Assembly (NCBI RefSeq): GCF_008274585.1
Contig: NZ_VTRT01000005.1
Span: 1 to 64,000 of the forward strand
Reading direction: 5' to 3'
DNA: 64,000 nt
Origin: Pedobacter sp. BS3
Lineage (GTDB): Bacteria > Bacteroidota > Bacteroidia > Sphingobacteriales > Sphingobacteriaceae
Positions 33,998 to 42,862 of this stretch are shown piece after piece (positions within the stretch are counted from its first letter, which is position 1; each line of letters starts with the position of its first letter). The notes under the pieces are model-generated. The model had not been told where the DNA came from, made no database searches, and saw nothing but the letters and a program-made list of their open reading frames with translations. Both the position numbers and the translations under genes were made by a program.

Positions 33998-36130
33998 CTA
34001 CTCCTGTACCAGTGAAAAATCTATTTGCCGTTTACTCAAATCTACTTTTTTTACCCTGATCGTTACTTCATCGCCTAACTGGTATTTTTTCTTCCGGCGT
34101 TGACCGATAATCGCATAATTTTTCTCATCCAGTACATAAAAATCGTCGGTAATATCGCGTAAGCGTATCATTCCCTCACATTTATTTTCAATGATTTCCA
34201 CATACATGCCCCATTCCGTAACGCCGGATATAATACCGGTATAGGTTTGGCCGATGTTGTTTTCCAGGAACTCGGCCTGTTTGTATTTTACCGAAGCCCG
34301 TTCCGCATCGGCGGCTTTCTTTTCCATTTGTGAAGCGTGGATGCACATTTTCTCGTATTCATCGGCATTCACAGACTTACCTCCGTTCAGGTAATGTTGC
34401 AGCAGGCGGTGAGCCAGCACATCCGGGTAACGGCGGATGGGAGAAGTGAAATGTGTATAATAATCAAAGGCCAGTCCGTAATGGCTGCTTTTTTTAGTGG
34501 TGTAAATGGCCTTGGCCATAGAGCGGATGGCCAGTTGGGTTAACACATTTTGCTCTTTTTTACCTTCCACATCTTCCATCAGGTTGTTGAGTGAACGGGC
34601 AATTTCACGGTCTGATTTGGTGCTGATCTTATACCCGAACATCGATGCGAATTGTGCGAAGCTGGATAAAGTTTGTTCGTTCGGCGCATCGTGCGAGCGG
34701 TAAACAAAGGTGAACTTTTGCTTTCCCTTGCCTTTTTTGGCCACAAATTCAGCGACTTTCCGGTTAGCCAGCAACATAAAATCTTCAATCAGCTTATGTG
34801 CATCCTTACGCTCCTTCACGTATACGCCGATGGGCTTTCCACTGGCATCAAGCCTGAATTTTACTTCAACCGATTCAAAGCTGATAGCGCCGTTTTTAAA
34901 CTTGCGGTCACGTAGTTTATAGGCCAGGTCGTTCAGTATCAGCATTTCGGTGCTGTATTCGCCGCTGCGATCTTCAATAAGCTGTTGGGCGTCCTCGTAG
35001 CTAAAGCGTTTGTCAGAATGGATAACGGTTTTACCGAACCATTCGTGGATAATATGTGCATCCTTGTCTAATTCAAAAATAGCCGAAAAGCATAGTTTAT
35101 CCTCATTAGGTCGCAGGGAGCATAAGCCGTTCGAGAGCCGTTCCGGCAGCATCGGGATGACACGGTCTACCAGGTAAACCGAAGTACCCCGCTCTTCAGC
35201 CTCCTTATCTAAGGCCGAGCCAGGTTTTACATAATAAGATACATCGGCGATATGGATACCCACTTCGTAGTTGCCGTTATCAAGTGTTTTGAAGGATATC
35301 GCATCGTCAAAGTCCTTGGCATCTTCCGGGTCGATGGTAAAGGTAAGCGTATTCCGCATATCCCGGCGGTTACCGATTTCGCTGGCCGGGATGGCTTCGG
35401 GGATGGCATCGGCTTCCTGTTCAACTTCGTTAGGAAATGCCAGCGGAAAACCGTAATCGGCCAGAATGGCGTTCATTTCGGTATTGTTCTCACCTTGTCG
35501 GCCTAAGGCGTGGGTGATTCTCCCGATAGGATTTTTGGCACCTTCCGGCCAGTCGATAATTTCGGCTACCGCTTTGTCATTGTCATTGGCTCCGTTTAAA
35601 TCATTAAGCGGAATGAAAATATCGTGCAACATTTTCCGGTCGTCCGGGATAAGGAAAGCATATTTGTTAGAGAGCTTGACAATACCGGTAAAGGTCATTT
35701 TTGCCCGGCTGATGATCTCTACAACCTCACCTTCCTTGCGGCGGCCCTTATTTTTTGCATAGGCATACACTTTCACCACATCGCCATGCAGGGCATTGCG
35801 AAGTTTGCGGGGTGCTACATAAATATCCTGTTCAAATTCATCATCGGGTACAATATAGGCCGAGCCATCGGCGGTCATGTCCACCTTACCGGTGATGAAA
35901 TTTTTAAGCTCTTTGAGCTGAAATTTGCCTTTTTCGGCTTCCCTGAGCTTTCCGGTTCGGCTTTCTTCCTGTAAAATTTCGAGAATCGTTTTACGGGATT
36001 CGGGGTCGTTCAGGTTAAGCTGTGCTGAAACCTGTTTATAGTTGAGCGGCCGGTTACCCGATTTTTCAAAGACATCGCTGATAAGCTGAGTCAGAACGTG
36101 TTTAACGGGATTGGCTTTCTTTTTTGACAT
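33998..36130 (-). CDS. rnr: Ribonuclease R
   Basis: 710 residues. An N-terminal helix-turn-helix and cold-shock domains (to about residue 250) precede the RNB exonuclease domain with TIDPEDAKDFDDAISF, the cluster of Asp residues that binds Mg2+. RHDA-type YRSHDAPNEQ and HYTHFTSPIRRYPD follow. A C-terminal S1 domain (about 630-705, YTGIISGVTEWGMYVEI) binds RNA. It degrades structured RNA 3' to 5'. Downstream lies a run of AAAAGT-type repeats and the polyprenyl synthase gene on the same strand. Confidence 0.93.
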   Translation of the reverse strand: MSKKKANPVKHVLTQLISDVFEKSGNRPLNYKQVSAQLNLNDPESRKTILEILQEESRTGKLREAEKGKFQLKELKNFITGKVDMTADGSAYIVPDDEFEQDIYVAPRKLRNALHGDVVKVYAYAKNKGRRKEGEVVEIISRAKMTFTGIVKLSNKYAFLIPDDRKMLHDIFIPLNDLNGANDNDKAVAEIIDWPEGAKNPIGRITHALGRQGENNTEMNAILADYGFPLAFPNEVEQEADAIPEAIPASEIGNRRDMRNTLTFTIDPEDAKDFDDAISFKTLDNGNYEVGIHIADVSYYVKPGSALDKEAEERGTSVYLVDRVIPMLPERLSNGLCSLRPNEDKLCFSAIFELDKDAHIIHEWFGKTVIHSDKRFSYEDAQQLIEDRSGEYSTEMLILNDLAYKLRDRKFKNGAISFESVEVKFRLDASGKPIGVYVKERKDAHKLIEDFMLLANRKVAEFVAKKGKGKQKFTFVYRSHDAPNEQTLSSFAQFASMFGYKISTKSDREIARSLNNLMEDVEGKKEQNVLTQLAIRSMAKAIYTTKKSSHYGLAFDYYTHFTSPIRRYPDVLAHRLLQHYLNGGKSVNADEYEKMCIHASQMEKKAADAERASVKYKQAEFLENNIGQTYTGIISGVTEWGMYVEIIENKCEGMIRLRDITDDFYVLDEKNYAIIGQRRKKKYQLGDEVTIRVKKVDLSKRQIDFSLVQE

Positions 36131-36461
36131 TCATTAATATTTTGGCTAAAGATACTAACAATAAGGGGAGGGATAAAGTTTAATGTGAGGCTAAAGGAAG
36201 GTGAAAGGTTTAAGGCGGAAGGTTTAAGGCATAAGGTAGCTAATGGTTCATAGTTCATGGCTTATAGTCCGTAAGTCGGGAAGGTCGGGAAAGACCGGAA
36301 GCTTACTCCCTCCCTTGCGCCACCGCTAAAGCTAAGGCGGCACGCGGTTGGGAGCCGGGGTGGGCCAAGCAAGAGACAAGACAAGGAGCAGAAATTACTC
36401 TCCTTCCGCCAGCCGGCGGAGGGTTGGGGGTGAGGCCTAACAACAAAAGTGTGAACGTATT
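36131..36461. repeat. Gap packed with dispersed repeats
   Basis: A family A repeat (GTTCATGGCTTATAGTC.. then GACCGGAAGC) at about 36246-36301 recurs at 52301-52352 and 58751-58790. A family B repeat (CCTTGCGCCACCGCTAAAGC) at 36303-36366 recurs at 3663-3735. A TTCCGCC..GGCGGA hairpin at about 36404-36421 recurs at 58858-58875. No gene. Confidence 0.8.
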
Positions 36462-37172
36462 TCAGATAAAGAAACCTATCAATGCCACGCCAACGCCACC
36501 TAACACCGCTATCAGTTTACGGCGGTTAAAATGATGGTCTACGCTCGATTCAAACAGTATTGTGGTAGAGATATGCAGAAAAATACCGATAACAATCCCC
36601 ATCATCTTATCAAAATAAGCGCTGATACCAATGGACGTGGTATGACTTATCACCGAGCTGCTCACGTAACCCAGCGGAGCCATCAGGGCAAAAACAAGCA
36701 GCAATATGATAATAACATTCTTTCGTACATGATTTTGCAGCAGCACACTGGCCAGTGCAAAAGCGGCAGGAATATGATGTAAGGCAATACCAAAAACCAG
36801 CTCATTCTGATGCCCTTCTGCAATGGGCATACCTTCCAGGAAAGCATGAAGACACAAGCTCAGCATAATTCCCCAGGGAAATGCAACCCGGTCATGCTCA
36901 TGGGCATGCACGTGGCCGTGCTCTATACCATGCGATAGCTGCTCCAGGACAACCTGGAACAAAAAACCACCCAGCACATATAAACCAATATTCGGGTCGT
37001 TACTTCTGAACACATCAGGCATTAGATGCAAGGCCGTAATAGCAAACAAATAAGCGCCGCTGAACGATAAAAGCAGCTTCAGATCGCGGGTAGCATCTTT
37101 CCTGAAAAAAAAGATAGATATGCCGCCCAGAAAACAACTGCCAAACAATACAATTAATTGCCAGTATTCCAT
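36462..37172 (-). CDS. ZIP family metal transporter
   Basis: 236 residues with about eight membrane helices. A His-rich loop (HGIEHGHVHAHEHD) separates two halves. LHAFLEGMPI and LHHIPAAFALAS are the TM4/TM5 metal-site motifs (HxxxEG and HHxP) of Zrt/Irt-like zinc and divalent cation transporters. The start overlaps the upstream PAP2 gene by 19 bases, so the three-gene set methyltransferase-PAP2-ZIP is probably one operon. Confidence 0.87.
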   Translation of the reverse strand: MEYWQLIVLFGSCFLGGISIFFFRKDATRDLKLLLSFSGAYLFAITALHLMPDVFRSNDPNIGLYVLGGFLFQVVLEQLSHGIEHGHVHAHEHDRVAFPWGIMLSLCLHAFLEGMPIAEGHQNELVFGIALHHIPAAFALASVLLQNHVRKNVIIILLLVFALMAPLGYVSSSVISHTTSIGISAYFDKMMGIVIGIFLHISTTILFESSVDHHFNRRKLIAVLGGVGVALIGFFI

Positions 37173-37735
37173 TTATTTTCGCCTATTGCAGCCAGAAAAA
37201 TTGTGCCGGTCAAATAACCGATAATTGAACCGATAATAGCGCCTGCCGTTACATCTACCGGGAAATGTACACCGACATATACCTGTGCAAAACTCACGAT
37301 GAACGCCCAGCCCAGGGCCAGCGGCGTTATCCATTTCCACTTTTTAGAAAATACGGTAACCAGAAAAACCGCTATACCAAAATGGTTGGTGGCATGCGAG
37401 GACGGAAAGCTAAACCCCGAACCGCAACTCACTACCGAGTTTACCATTACCTTCAACGTAGGGTCATTGCATGGACGCAGCCGTTCTACCGCATGTTTAA
37501 CAAAACCGGCGCTAAACATATCCGTAAAGGCAAACGTAAGCAGCATAAACAGAATGAGCATATACCCCCGCTGTCCGTAATTCCGTATAAAAAATATGAT
37601 CAGGAACAAGTACAAGGGCGTCCAGAAAAAGCGGTTGCGCAGTAAAGGCATCAGCCAATCAAAAAACGGGTTGGATAACCCATGATTGATGGCGAAAAAC
37701 AATTGATGATCAAATTTCAGTAGTGCTTCAAGCAT
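37154..37735 (-). CDS. PAP2 family membrane phosphatase
   Basis: 193 residues, about five to six membrane helices. The three phosphatase motifs are visible: KHAVERLRP, PSSHATN and the C-terminal YVGVHFPVDV (His nucleophile and Asp). The family dephosphorylates undecaprenyl diphosphate, phosphatidate or lipid A. It overlaps the methyltransferase by 8 bases upstream and ZIP by 19 bases downstream. Confidence 0.87.
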   Translation of the reverse strand: MLEALLKFDHQLFFAINHGLSNPFFDWLMPLLRNRFFWTPLYLFLIIFFIRNYGQRGYMLILFMLLTFAFTDMFSAGFVKHAVERLRPCNDPTLKVMVNSVVSCGSGFSFPSSHATNHFGIAVFLVTVFSKKWKWITPLALGWAFIVSFAQVYVGVHFPVDVTAGAIIGSIIGYLTGTIFLAAIGENKWNTGN

Positions 37736-38465
37736 GTGTTTTTTTACATATAAAAATCAGTCGGTCAGATTGGTCAGGTTCATAAGCATTCAACGCATAA
37801 TCGCCAAAATAATCCTGCACATAAAAACCACTTAGTTCAAACAGCTCCGTAAAATCGGCCATAGAAAATGCCGCCACCTCTTCCTTAAAGGCAAAATCCT
37901 TATTACGATGCTCAAAAGATATGGTTTTTATGATCTTTCCGCCGGTTACTTTTTTAGTGATATAGAAATCAATTCCTTCAATAGTCTTGGTCTCCTGCGG
38001 AGACAGGTTTTTAACTATTTTTTGCGTATTAAAATAGTCCAGCACCAAAACACCATCCGGCTTTAAAGCCTTCCTGAATGCCTTTAATGCATTGATATGG
38101 TCCTTTTTAGTATCAAAATACCCAAAGCTGGTGAACAGGTTAAACGCAAAATCAAAGTAATTGATATAAAACAAACGCCGCATATCATGCACAAAAAAGT
38201 GCAGGTGCTTATTTTCAAATTGCCGGGCATACGTAACGTTGGCAACCGAGAGGTCAATACCAACCGTATCATACCCCTTTTTATTCAGGTAAACCGCATG
38301 CCTGCCGCGTCCGCAGGCAATATCAAGCAGCCTGGCATCGGCATCAGGTTTCAGGTAGGCGCACAAATTATCAATAAAATATTCCGCCTCAGCGTCATCA
38401 CGCTGATTATACAGAATATGATAATAAGGCGAATTAAACCAATTCTGAAACCATTTACGCGACAT
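37728..38465 (-). CDS. Class I SAM-dependent methyltransferase
   Basis: 245 residues from the ATG at 38465; a TTG six bases earlier also gives an open frame but is less likely. LLDIACGRGRHAVYL is the SAM-binding motif I (GxGxG form), followed by VGIDLSVANV (acidic motif II) and VLVLDYFNTQ (post-motif). Substrate unknown. It is first of the methyltransferase-PAP2-ZIP run on the minus strand. Confidence 0.83.
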   Translation of the reverse strand: MSRKWFQNWFNSPYYHILYNQRDDAEAEYFIDNLCAYLKPDADARLLDIACGRGRHAVYLNKKGYDTVGIDLSVANVTYARQFENKHLHFFVHDMRRLFYINYFDFAFNLFTSFGYFDTKKDHINALKAFRKALKPDGVLVLDYFNTQKIVKNLSPQETKTIEGIDFYITKKVTGGKIIKTISFEHRNKDFAFKEEVAAFSMADFTELFELSGFYVQDYFGDYALNAYEPDQSDRLIFICKKTHA

Positions 38466-38568
38466 ATCCAAAAAAGTAATCGCTGCAAATATATGGATTA
38501 GCCCGTAGGGTTTATGAGGTAAGCTTGCGCTTTTTTTATAATTTTACCGCTCACAAAATTCATTTCAG

Positions 38569-39957
38569 GTGACATTAATTAAATCAATTTCAGGAATCCG
38601 CGGTACCATAGGAGGTACTCCCGGCAACGGCTTAACGCCCGTAGACATTGTTAAATTTACTTCGGCTTTCGGAAACTGGGTTATCAAAAAATCCGGAAAG
38701 AAAAAAATTGTGGTAGGCCGCGATGCCCGTATATCCGGCGAGATGGTTAAAAACCTGGTGATAGGTACCTTACAAAGCATCGGTATTGATGTTATAGACC
38801 TCGATTTGTCCACAACACCAACAGTAGAAATTGCCGTGCCCGGCGAAAGTGCCGGCGGAGGCATTATTCTTACCGCCAGCCATAACCCCAAACAATGGAA
38901 TGCGCTCAAGCTGCTTAATGCGAACGGGGAGTTTATCAGCGATGCCGACGGTAAGGAAGTGCTGGCCCTGGCCGAAGATACCGAAATAGAATTTGCAGAT
39001 GTAAACAGCCTTGGAAAAGTAACCGCTAACAACACCTACCTGCAAAAACATATCGACCATATTCTCAGCCTGAAACTGGTAGATGTAGATGCCATTAAAA
39101 AAGCTAATTTCAAAGTAGCCATCGATTGCGTAAACTCCACAGGCGGCATTTTTGTACCGGCCTTGCTCCGGGCGCTTGGCGTTACTGTTATCCACCAATT
39201 ATATTGTACGCCCGATGGCCAGTTTCCGCACAACCCCGAGCCCCTGCCCGAAAACCTGGTGGCATTATCGCAGGAAGTGGTGAAGCAAAAAGCAGATTTA
39301 GGTATCGCCGTCGACCCGGACGTTGACCGTTTATGCTTTGTTTGCGAAGACGGCTCTATGTTTGGCGAAGAATATACACTGGTGGCCGTTGCCGATTACG
39401 TATTAAGCCATACGCCCGGCAATACCGTTTCAAACCTGTCGTCAACACGTGCTTTACGCGATGTAACCGAGCGCAGCGGCAACACCTACAATGCCGCCGC
39501 CGTGGGCGAAGTGAACGTGGTTAACAAAATGAAGGAAACCAATGCCGTCATCGGTGGTGAAGGCAACGGCGGTGTTATTTACCCCGAATCACATTACGGT
39601 CGCGATGCGCTGGTGGGTATTGCCCTGTTTTTAACCCACCTGGCTAAGTCGGGCAAAAGCATCCTGAACCTGCGCAAAAGCTATCCCGATTACTTTATTT
39701 CAAAAAACAAAATCACCCTGACCGAAGGCATGGATATAGACGGCCTGCTGAAGGCGGTAGAAGAAAAATATAAAAACCAGCCTTATTCTACCATAGACGG
39801 CCTGAAAATTGAGTTCGACAAAGAGTGGGTGCACCTGCGCCGTTCCAATACAGAGCCCATTATACGCATCTATTCCGAGTCGGCCTCAGAAACCACGGCA
39901 AACCACCTGGCCAACAAAATCATTGCCGATATCAAAGAAGTGTTGGGCAAGCAGTAA
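38569..39957 (+). CDS. glmM: Phosphoglucosamine mutase-type phosphohexomutase
   Basis: 462 residues with a GTG start. LTASHNPKQWN puts the phosphoserine at S104; DPDVDRLCFV is the Mg2+ loop; GGEGNGGVIYP is the sugar-binding loop; RRSNTEPIIRIY is the phosphate-binding loop. The enzyme isomerises GlcN-6-P to GlcN-1-P for UDP-GlcNAc, though phosphoglucomutase/phosphomannomutase activity cannot be excluded. It is divergently placed against the methyltransferase operon. Confidence 0.85.
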   Translation: MTLIKSISGIRGTIGGTPGNGLTPVDIVKFTSAFGNWVIKKSGKKKIVVGRDARISGEMVKNLVIGTLQSIGIDVIDLDLSTTPTVEIAVPGESAGGGIILTASHNPKQWNALKLLNANGEFISDADGKEVLALAEDTEIEFADVNSLGKVTANNTYLQKHIDHILSLKLVDVDAIKKANFKVAIDCVNSTGGIFVPALLRALGVTVIHQLYCTPDGQFPHNPEPLPENLVALSQEVVKQKADLGIAVDPDVDRLCFVCEDGSMFGEEYTLVAVADYVLSHTPGNTVSNLSSTRALRDVTERSGNTYNAAAVGEVNVVNKMKETNAVIGGEGNGGVIYPESHYGRDALVGIALFLTHLAKSGKSILNLRKSYPDYFISKNKITLTEGMDIDGLLKAVEEKYKNQPYSTIDGLKIEFDKEWVHLRRSNTEPIIRIYSESASETTANHLANKIIADIKEVLGKQ

Positions 39958-40018
39958 AAAATTTGTTTTTATGAAAAGCAAAACCTTTGCTGCTTAGCTT
40001 CCGGTAGTCCGGCTGTCC

Positions 40019-40100
40019 GCTCATACGCCTGCGAGCCTGCCCCGATACCTCGTGGGGCATTACGCACAAGGCTGGTATCCGCTTCCATCCGGTTTAGATA
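40019..40100. repeat. Dispersed repeat C, copy 3
   Basis: CTCATACGCCTGCGAGCCTG, CCCCGATACCTCGTGGGGC and GGTATCCGCTTCCATCCGG match the two copies near 19543 and 21060. Confidence 0.8.
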
Positions 40101-40123
40101 GGTCGGGGCAGTGCTGTAAACCG

Positions 40124-40158
40124 TACCGCAGACAGCGTTCTGAACGCTGTCTGCGGTA
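40124..40158. repeat. Perfect palindrome with 17-bp arms
   Basis: Arm 40124-40140 (TACCGCAGACAGCGTTC) is the exact reverse complement of 40142-40158 around a single T. No T-tract. A half of the same sequence occurs near 43548. Confidence 0.8.
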
Positions 40159-40173
40159 ATAGTGAAACCTATA

Positions 40174-40598
40174 AACCTGAGTTCGATTAATAATCCTGCT
40201 CAAAACAGGTTTAACAAAGATTGCTTCGCCCTATCGTCCTCGTCCCGAGGCTTCGCATAGGCGTCAAGTTAAGAGCTCAAAAGCCCTTGCCGTCCGCCCC
40301 GAGTACTCGGGGGATCCGGAATCTCCTAAATAGCAGCATAAGCGCCGCTTTACTCCCGAAGTCTCGGGATGAATCAAGTTCAGGGTGACGGGGTTCCGGG
40401 CTTTTTAGCTCTGTCTGTGCTGACACTTCACTTACTGCTTTTTTATCAATAACTATATAAATATCAATAAATTACAGTAAATCCCTGAAATTATCTTGAC
40501 GCCTATGCGATACTTCGGGAAAGGGCTGGAATTGTGCGTTGGAATGAAACAATCTGTGCATAATCAAACAAATATTAAATATTAATCGAACTCAGGTT
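40174..40598. mobile_element. 425-bp MITE-like element with 19-bp perfect terminal inverted repeats
   Basis: Positions 40174-40192 (AACCTGAGTTCGATTAATA) are the exact reverse complement of 40580-40598. A nested 16-bp inverted pair lies inside: TCGCATAGGCGTCAAG near 40252 and its reverse complement near 40495. The interior has CCGAGTACTCGG and CCCGAAGTCTCGGG hairpins and no open frame. It fills most of the 777-bp gap between glmM and the CBM9 gene. No clear target duplication is seen. Confidence 0.85.
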
Positions 40599-40676
40599 GT
40601 AAAGTTTTGCAACAGAGAAGCCCGCAAATCTACTCACCGCCTGGCTTAAGTTTTAGCAATAAATAATTTTGCCGGT

Positions 40677-40720
40677 GTGTGCGTTCACATTGATATTTTA
40701 ATATATTTGTGTTCGCACAC
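40677..40720 (+). promoter_or_regulatory. Promoter with twin TGTG-N4-CACA operators
   Basis: TGTGCGTTCACA (40678-40689) and TGTGTTCGCACA (40708-40719) are each TGTG-N4-CACA palindromes and together form a larger inverted repeat (11 of 13 positions). Between them TATATTTG at 40702-40709 fits the -7 box TAnnTTTG. Operators overlapping a promoter like this suggest repression by a LacI- or GntR-type regulator of the CBM9/FucP operon 15 bases downstream. Confidence 0.6.
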
Positions 40721-40734
40721 GCAACTGTATTTTT

Positions 40735-41400
40735 ATGAAACCCGAACTGGAAATTCCTTATATAGACTCACCGGATAATGCTCAGGCGGTATCAACAGCG
40801 CTGGATGAGCAGCCCCGTCAGACATTGAATTATGCGCCCTGGGCAGCGGCATATCCCTACAAGCCCGAAGTATCTTTTGCCATTGCTTACGGCGATTCGG
40901 CTGTCTATCTTAAATTTTACGTATCAGAAAATGCTACCCAGGCCTTGTATACCCGCATTAATGAGCCGGTATATAAAGATAGCTGTGTAGAGTTTTTCGT
41001 AGCATTTGATAATGAGGATAATTACTATAATTTTGAATTTAATTGTGCGGGCAATTGCCTGGCAGGGTTTGGCGCAGGCAGAGATGCCCGCACCCTGTTG
41101 CCGGTAAACATTATAAAGCAAATCAAGACAGAAACAAGCATGGCTACCCAAAATACAGATACCGGCGCACCTATCAGGTGGCAGCTCACAGTGGTGATAC
41201 CATTCGAAGCGTTTCATTATCATCATATTATTTCATTAGAAAACCAGACCTGCCGGGCTAACTTCTATAAATGTGGCGATGATTTGCCTCAGCCGCATTT
41301 TCTAAGCTGGAACAATATTGAAACCGCACAGCCCGATTTTCACCGCCCCGAATTTTTTGGGAAAGTAGTATTCAAGCAAAATCAATATCATCTTAATTAA
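40735..41400 (+). CDS. Carbohydrate-binding family 9-like protein
   Basis: 221 residues without a clear signal peptide. VYLKFYVSENATQALYT and DSCVEFFVAFDNEDNYYNFE are typical strands of CBM9-like (PF16011/CBM9_2) jelly rolls found next to sugar transporters in Bacteroidota. It probably binds a sugar or glycan; its role as an enzyme is unproven. It is followed after 3 bases by a FucP-like transporter under a shared operator region. Confidence 0.75.
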   Translation: MKPELEIPYIDSPDNAQAVSTALDEQPRQTLNYAPWAAAYPYKPEVSFAIAYGDSAVYLKFYVSENATQALYTRINEPVYKDSCVEFFVAFDNEDNYYNFEFNCAGNCLAGFGAGRDARTLLPVNIIKQIKTETSMATQNTDTGAPIRWQLTVVIPFEAFHYHHIISLENQTCRANFYKCGDDLPQPHFLSWNNIETAQPDFHRPEFFGKVVFKQNQYHLN

Positions 41401-41403
41401 TAT

Positions 41404-42714
41404 ATGAAATCTGCTAACATTCAGCATTCCCAAGCCTCAGAGCAGGGATTTAAAGGGCTAAATCCCATTGTTATTATTGGGGCATTGTTCTTCGTTTTTG
41501 GGTTTATTACCTGGATAAACAGTATTTTAATTCCATACCTGGAAATGGCCTGCGAACTGACACCGTCGCAAGCGGTTCTGGTAACATTTGCATCGTATAT
41601 CGCTTATGCGGTCATGGCGTTTCCATCCTCATGGATATTGTCAAAAACCGGGTTTAAACGCGGTATGATTGTCGGGCTGATGGTTATGGCGGTAGGTGCG
41701 CTGGTATTTATTCCCGCAGCCATGAGCAGGACGTTCGGTTTGTTTTTAACCGGTTTGTTTATTATGGGTACAGGTATGGCCCTTCTGCAAACCGCATCTA
41801 ATCCGTATATTACCATATTAGGCCCCATAGAAAGTGCTGCCAAACGTATCAGCGTAATGGGTATCTGTAATAAAACGGCAGGCGCTATCGCCCCATTAAT
41901 TATGGGAACGCTGCTGTTAGACGGTATGGATAAATTTAAAAACCTTACGGGATTGCCTGTAGCCGAAAAAGAAGTTTTGCTGGGTGAGCTGGCCTCTAAA
42001 ATCATTTATCCATATATTGTAATTGCCCTCGGCTTTGTCATTCTGGCTATTGTGATCCGCTATTCTTCTTTACCCGATATTAAAAATGAAGCTGATGTAG
42101 CTAATGCCGATGATAATGATGAGCAACCTGTAGTTGCACGCAGCAGAGATTCCATATTTTCTTACCCTTATTTATGGATAGGGTTTGCAACTATTTTCCT
42201 GTATGTAGGCGTAGAGGTTATTGCCGGCGATATTACACCGCTGTACGCTCATAACTTTTTTAATATCCCGTTAGATACCGCTAAGCATTATACTACCTAT
42301 ACCATGCTGGGTATGCTGGCAGGTTATTTACTGGGAATTCTTTTGATCCCGAAAGTTATCAAACAGGAAACCGCATTGAAAATTTCAGCCCTGTTGGGTA
42401 TTCTATTATCATTAGGTGTGATCTATGCACCCGGACATAGTTCTGTATTATTGTTGGCCTTACTGGGATTTGCCAATGCCCAGATGTGGCCTGCTATCTG
42501 GCCGTTAAGTATTCATGGTTTAGGCCGTTTTCTGAAAACCGGCTCGGCATTATTGATCGTGGGTATTGCAGGCGGAGCTATTATGCCACGGATATGGGCT
42601 ACTATTGCAGAGTCAACCGGTATGCAGCAGGCATTCTGGCTGCTGGTGCCTTGTTACCTGTTTATATTTTATTTTGCCACCTGGGGACATAAGGTGGGGG
42701 CTAAGCAGAAGTAG
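41404..42714 (+). CDS. Sugar MFS transporter, FucP/GluP-like
   Basis: 436 residues, 12 membrane helices. FVFGFITWINSILIPYLEMA in TM1, KTGFKRGMIVG in the first loop and TASNPYITILGP in TM5 are typical of the fucose/glucose-galactose proton symporter group. It imports a hexose or deoxyhexose. Cotranscribed with the CBM9-like gene, it is controlled by the twin-palindrome promoter and ended by an intrinsic terminator at 42740. Confidence 0.85.
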   Translation: MKSANIQHSQASEQGFKGLNPIVIIGALFFVFGFITWINSILIPYLEMACELTPSQAVLVTFASYIAYAVMAFPSSWILSKTGFKRGMIVGLMVMAVGALVFIPAAMSRTFGLFLTGLFIMGTGMALLQTASNPYITILGPIESAAKRISVMGICNKTAGAIAPLIMGTLLLDGMDKFKNLTGLPVAEKEVLLGELASKIIYPYIVIALGFVILAIVIRYSSLPDIKNEADVANADDNDEQPVVARSRDSIFSYPYLWIGFATIFLYVGVEVIAGDITPLYAHNFFNIPLDTAKHYTTYTMLGMLAGYLLGILLIPKVIKQETALKISALLGILLSLGVIYAPGHSSVLLLALLGFANAQMWPAIWPLSIHGLGRFLKTGSALLIVGIAGGAIMPRIWATIAESTGMQQAFWLLVPCYLFIFYFATWGHKVGAKQK

Positions 42715-42739
42715 GTATCTGGTAAAAGTTTAAAAAGTT

Positions 42740-42776
42740 AAAAGGAGCGACACCCATAGTGTTGTTCCTTTTCTTT
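42740..42776 (+). terminator. Intrinsic terminator after the sugar transporter
   Basis: AAAAGGAGCGACAC pairs with GTGTTGTTCCTTTT (two G-T pairs) around a CCATA loop, followed by CTTTT. It lies 26 bases after the stop. Confidence 0.75.
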
Positions 42777-42862
42777 TATATAATCATTCAGAAATTTTAC
42801 GTTGTTGCCTGAGTTTCTGTTTGAGTTTCGCCTATATTTACGTTCCAATTAATCAATAAATA

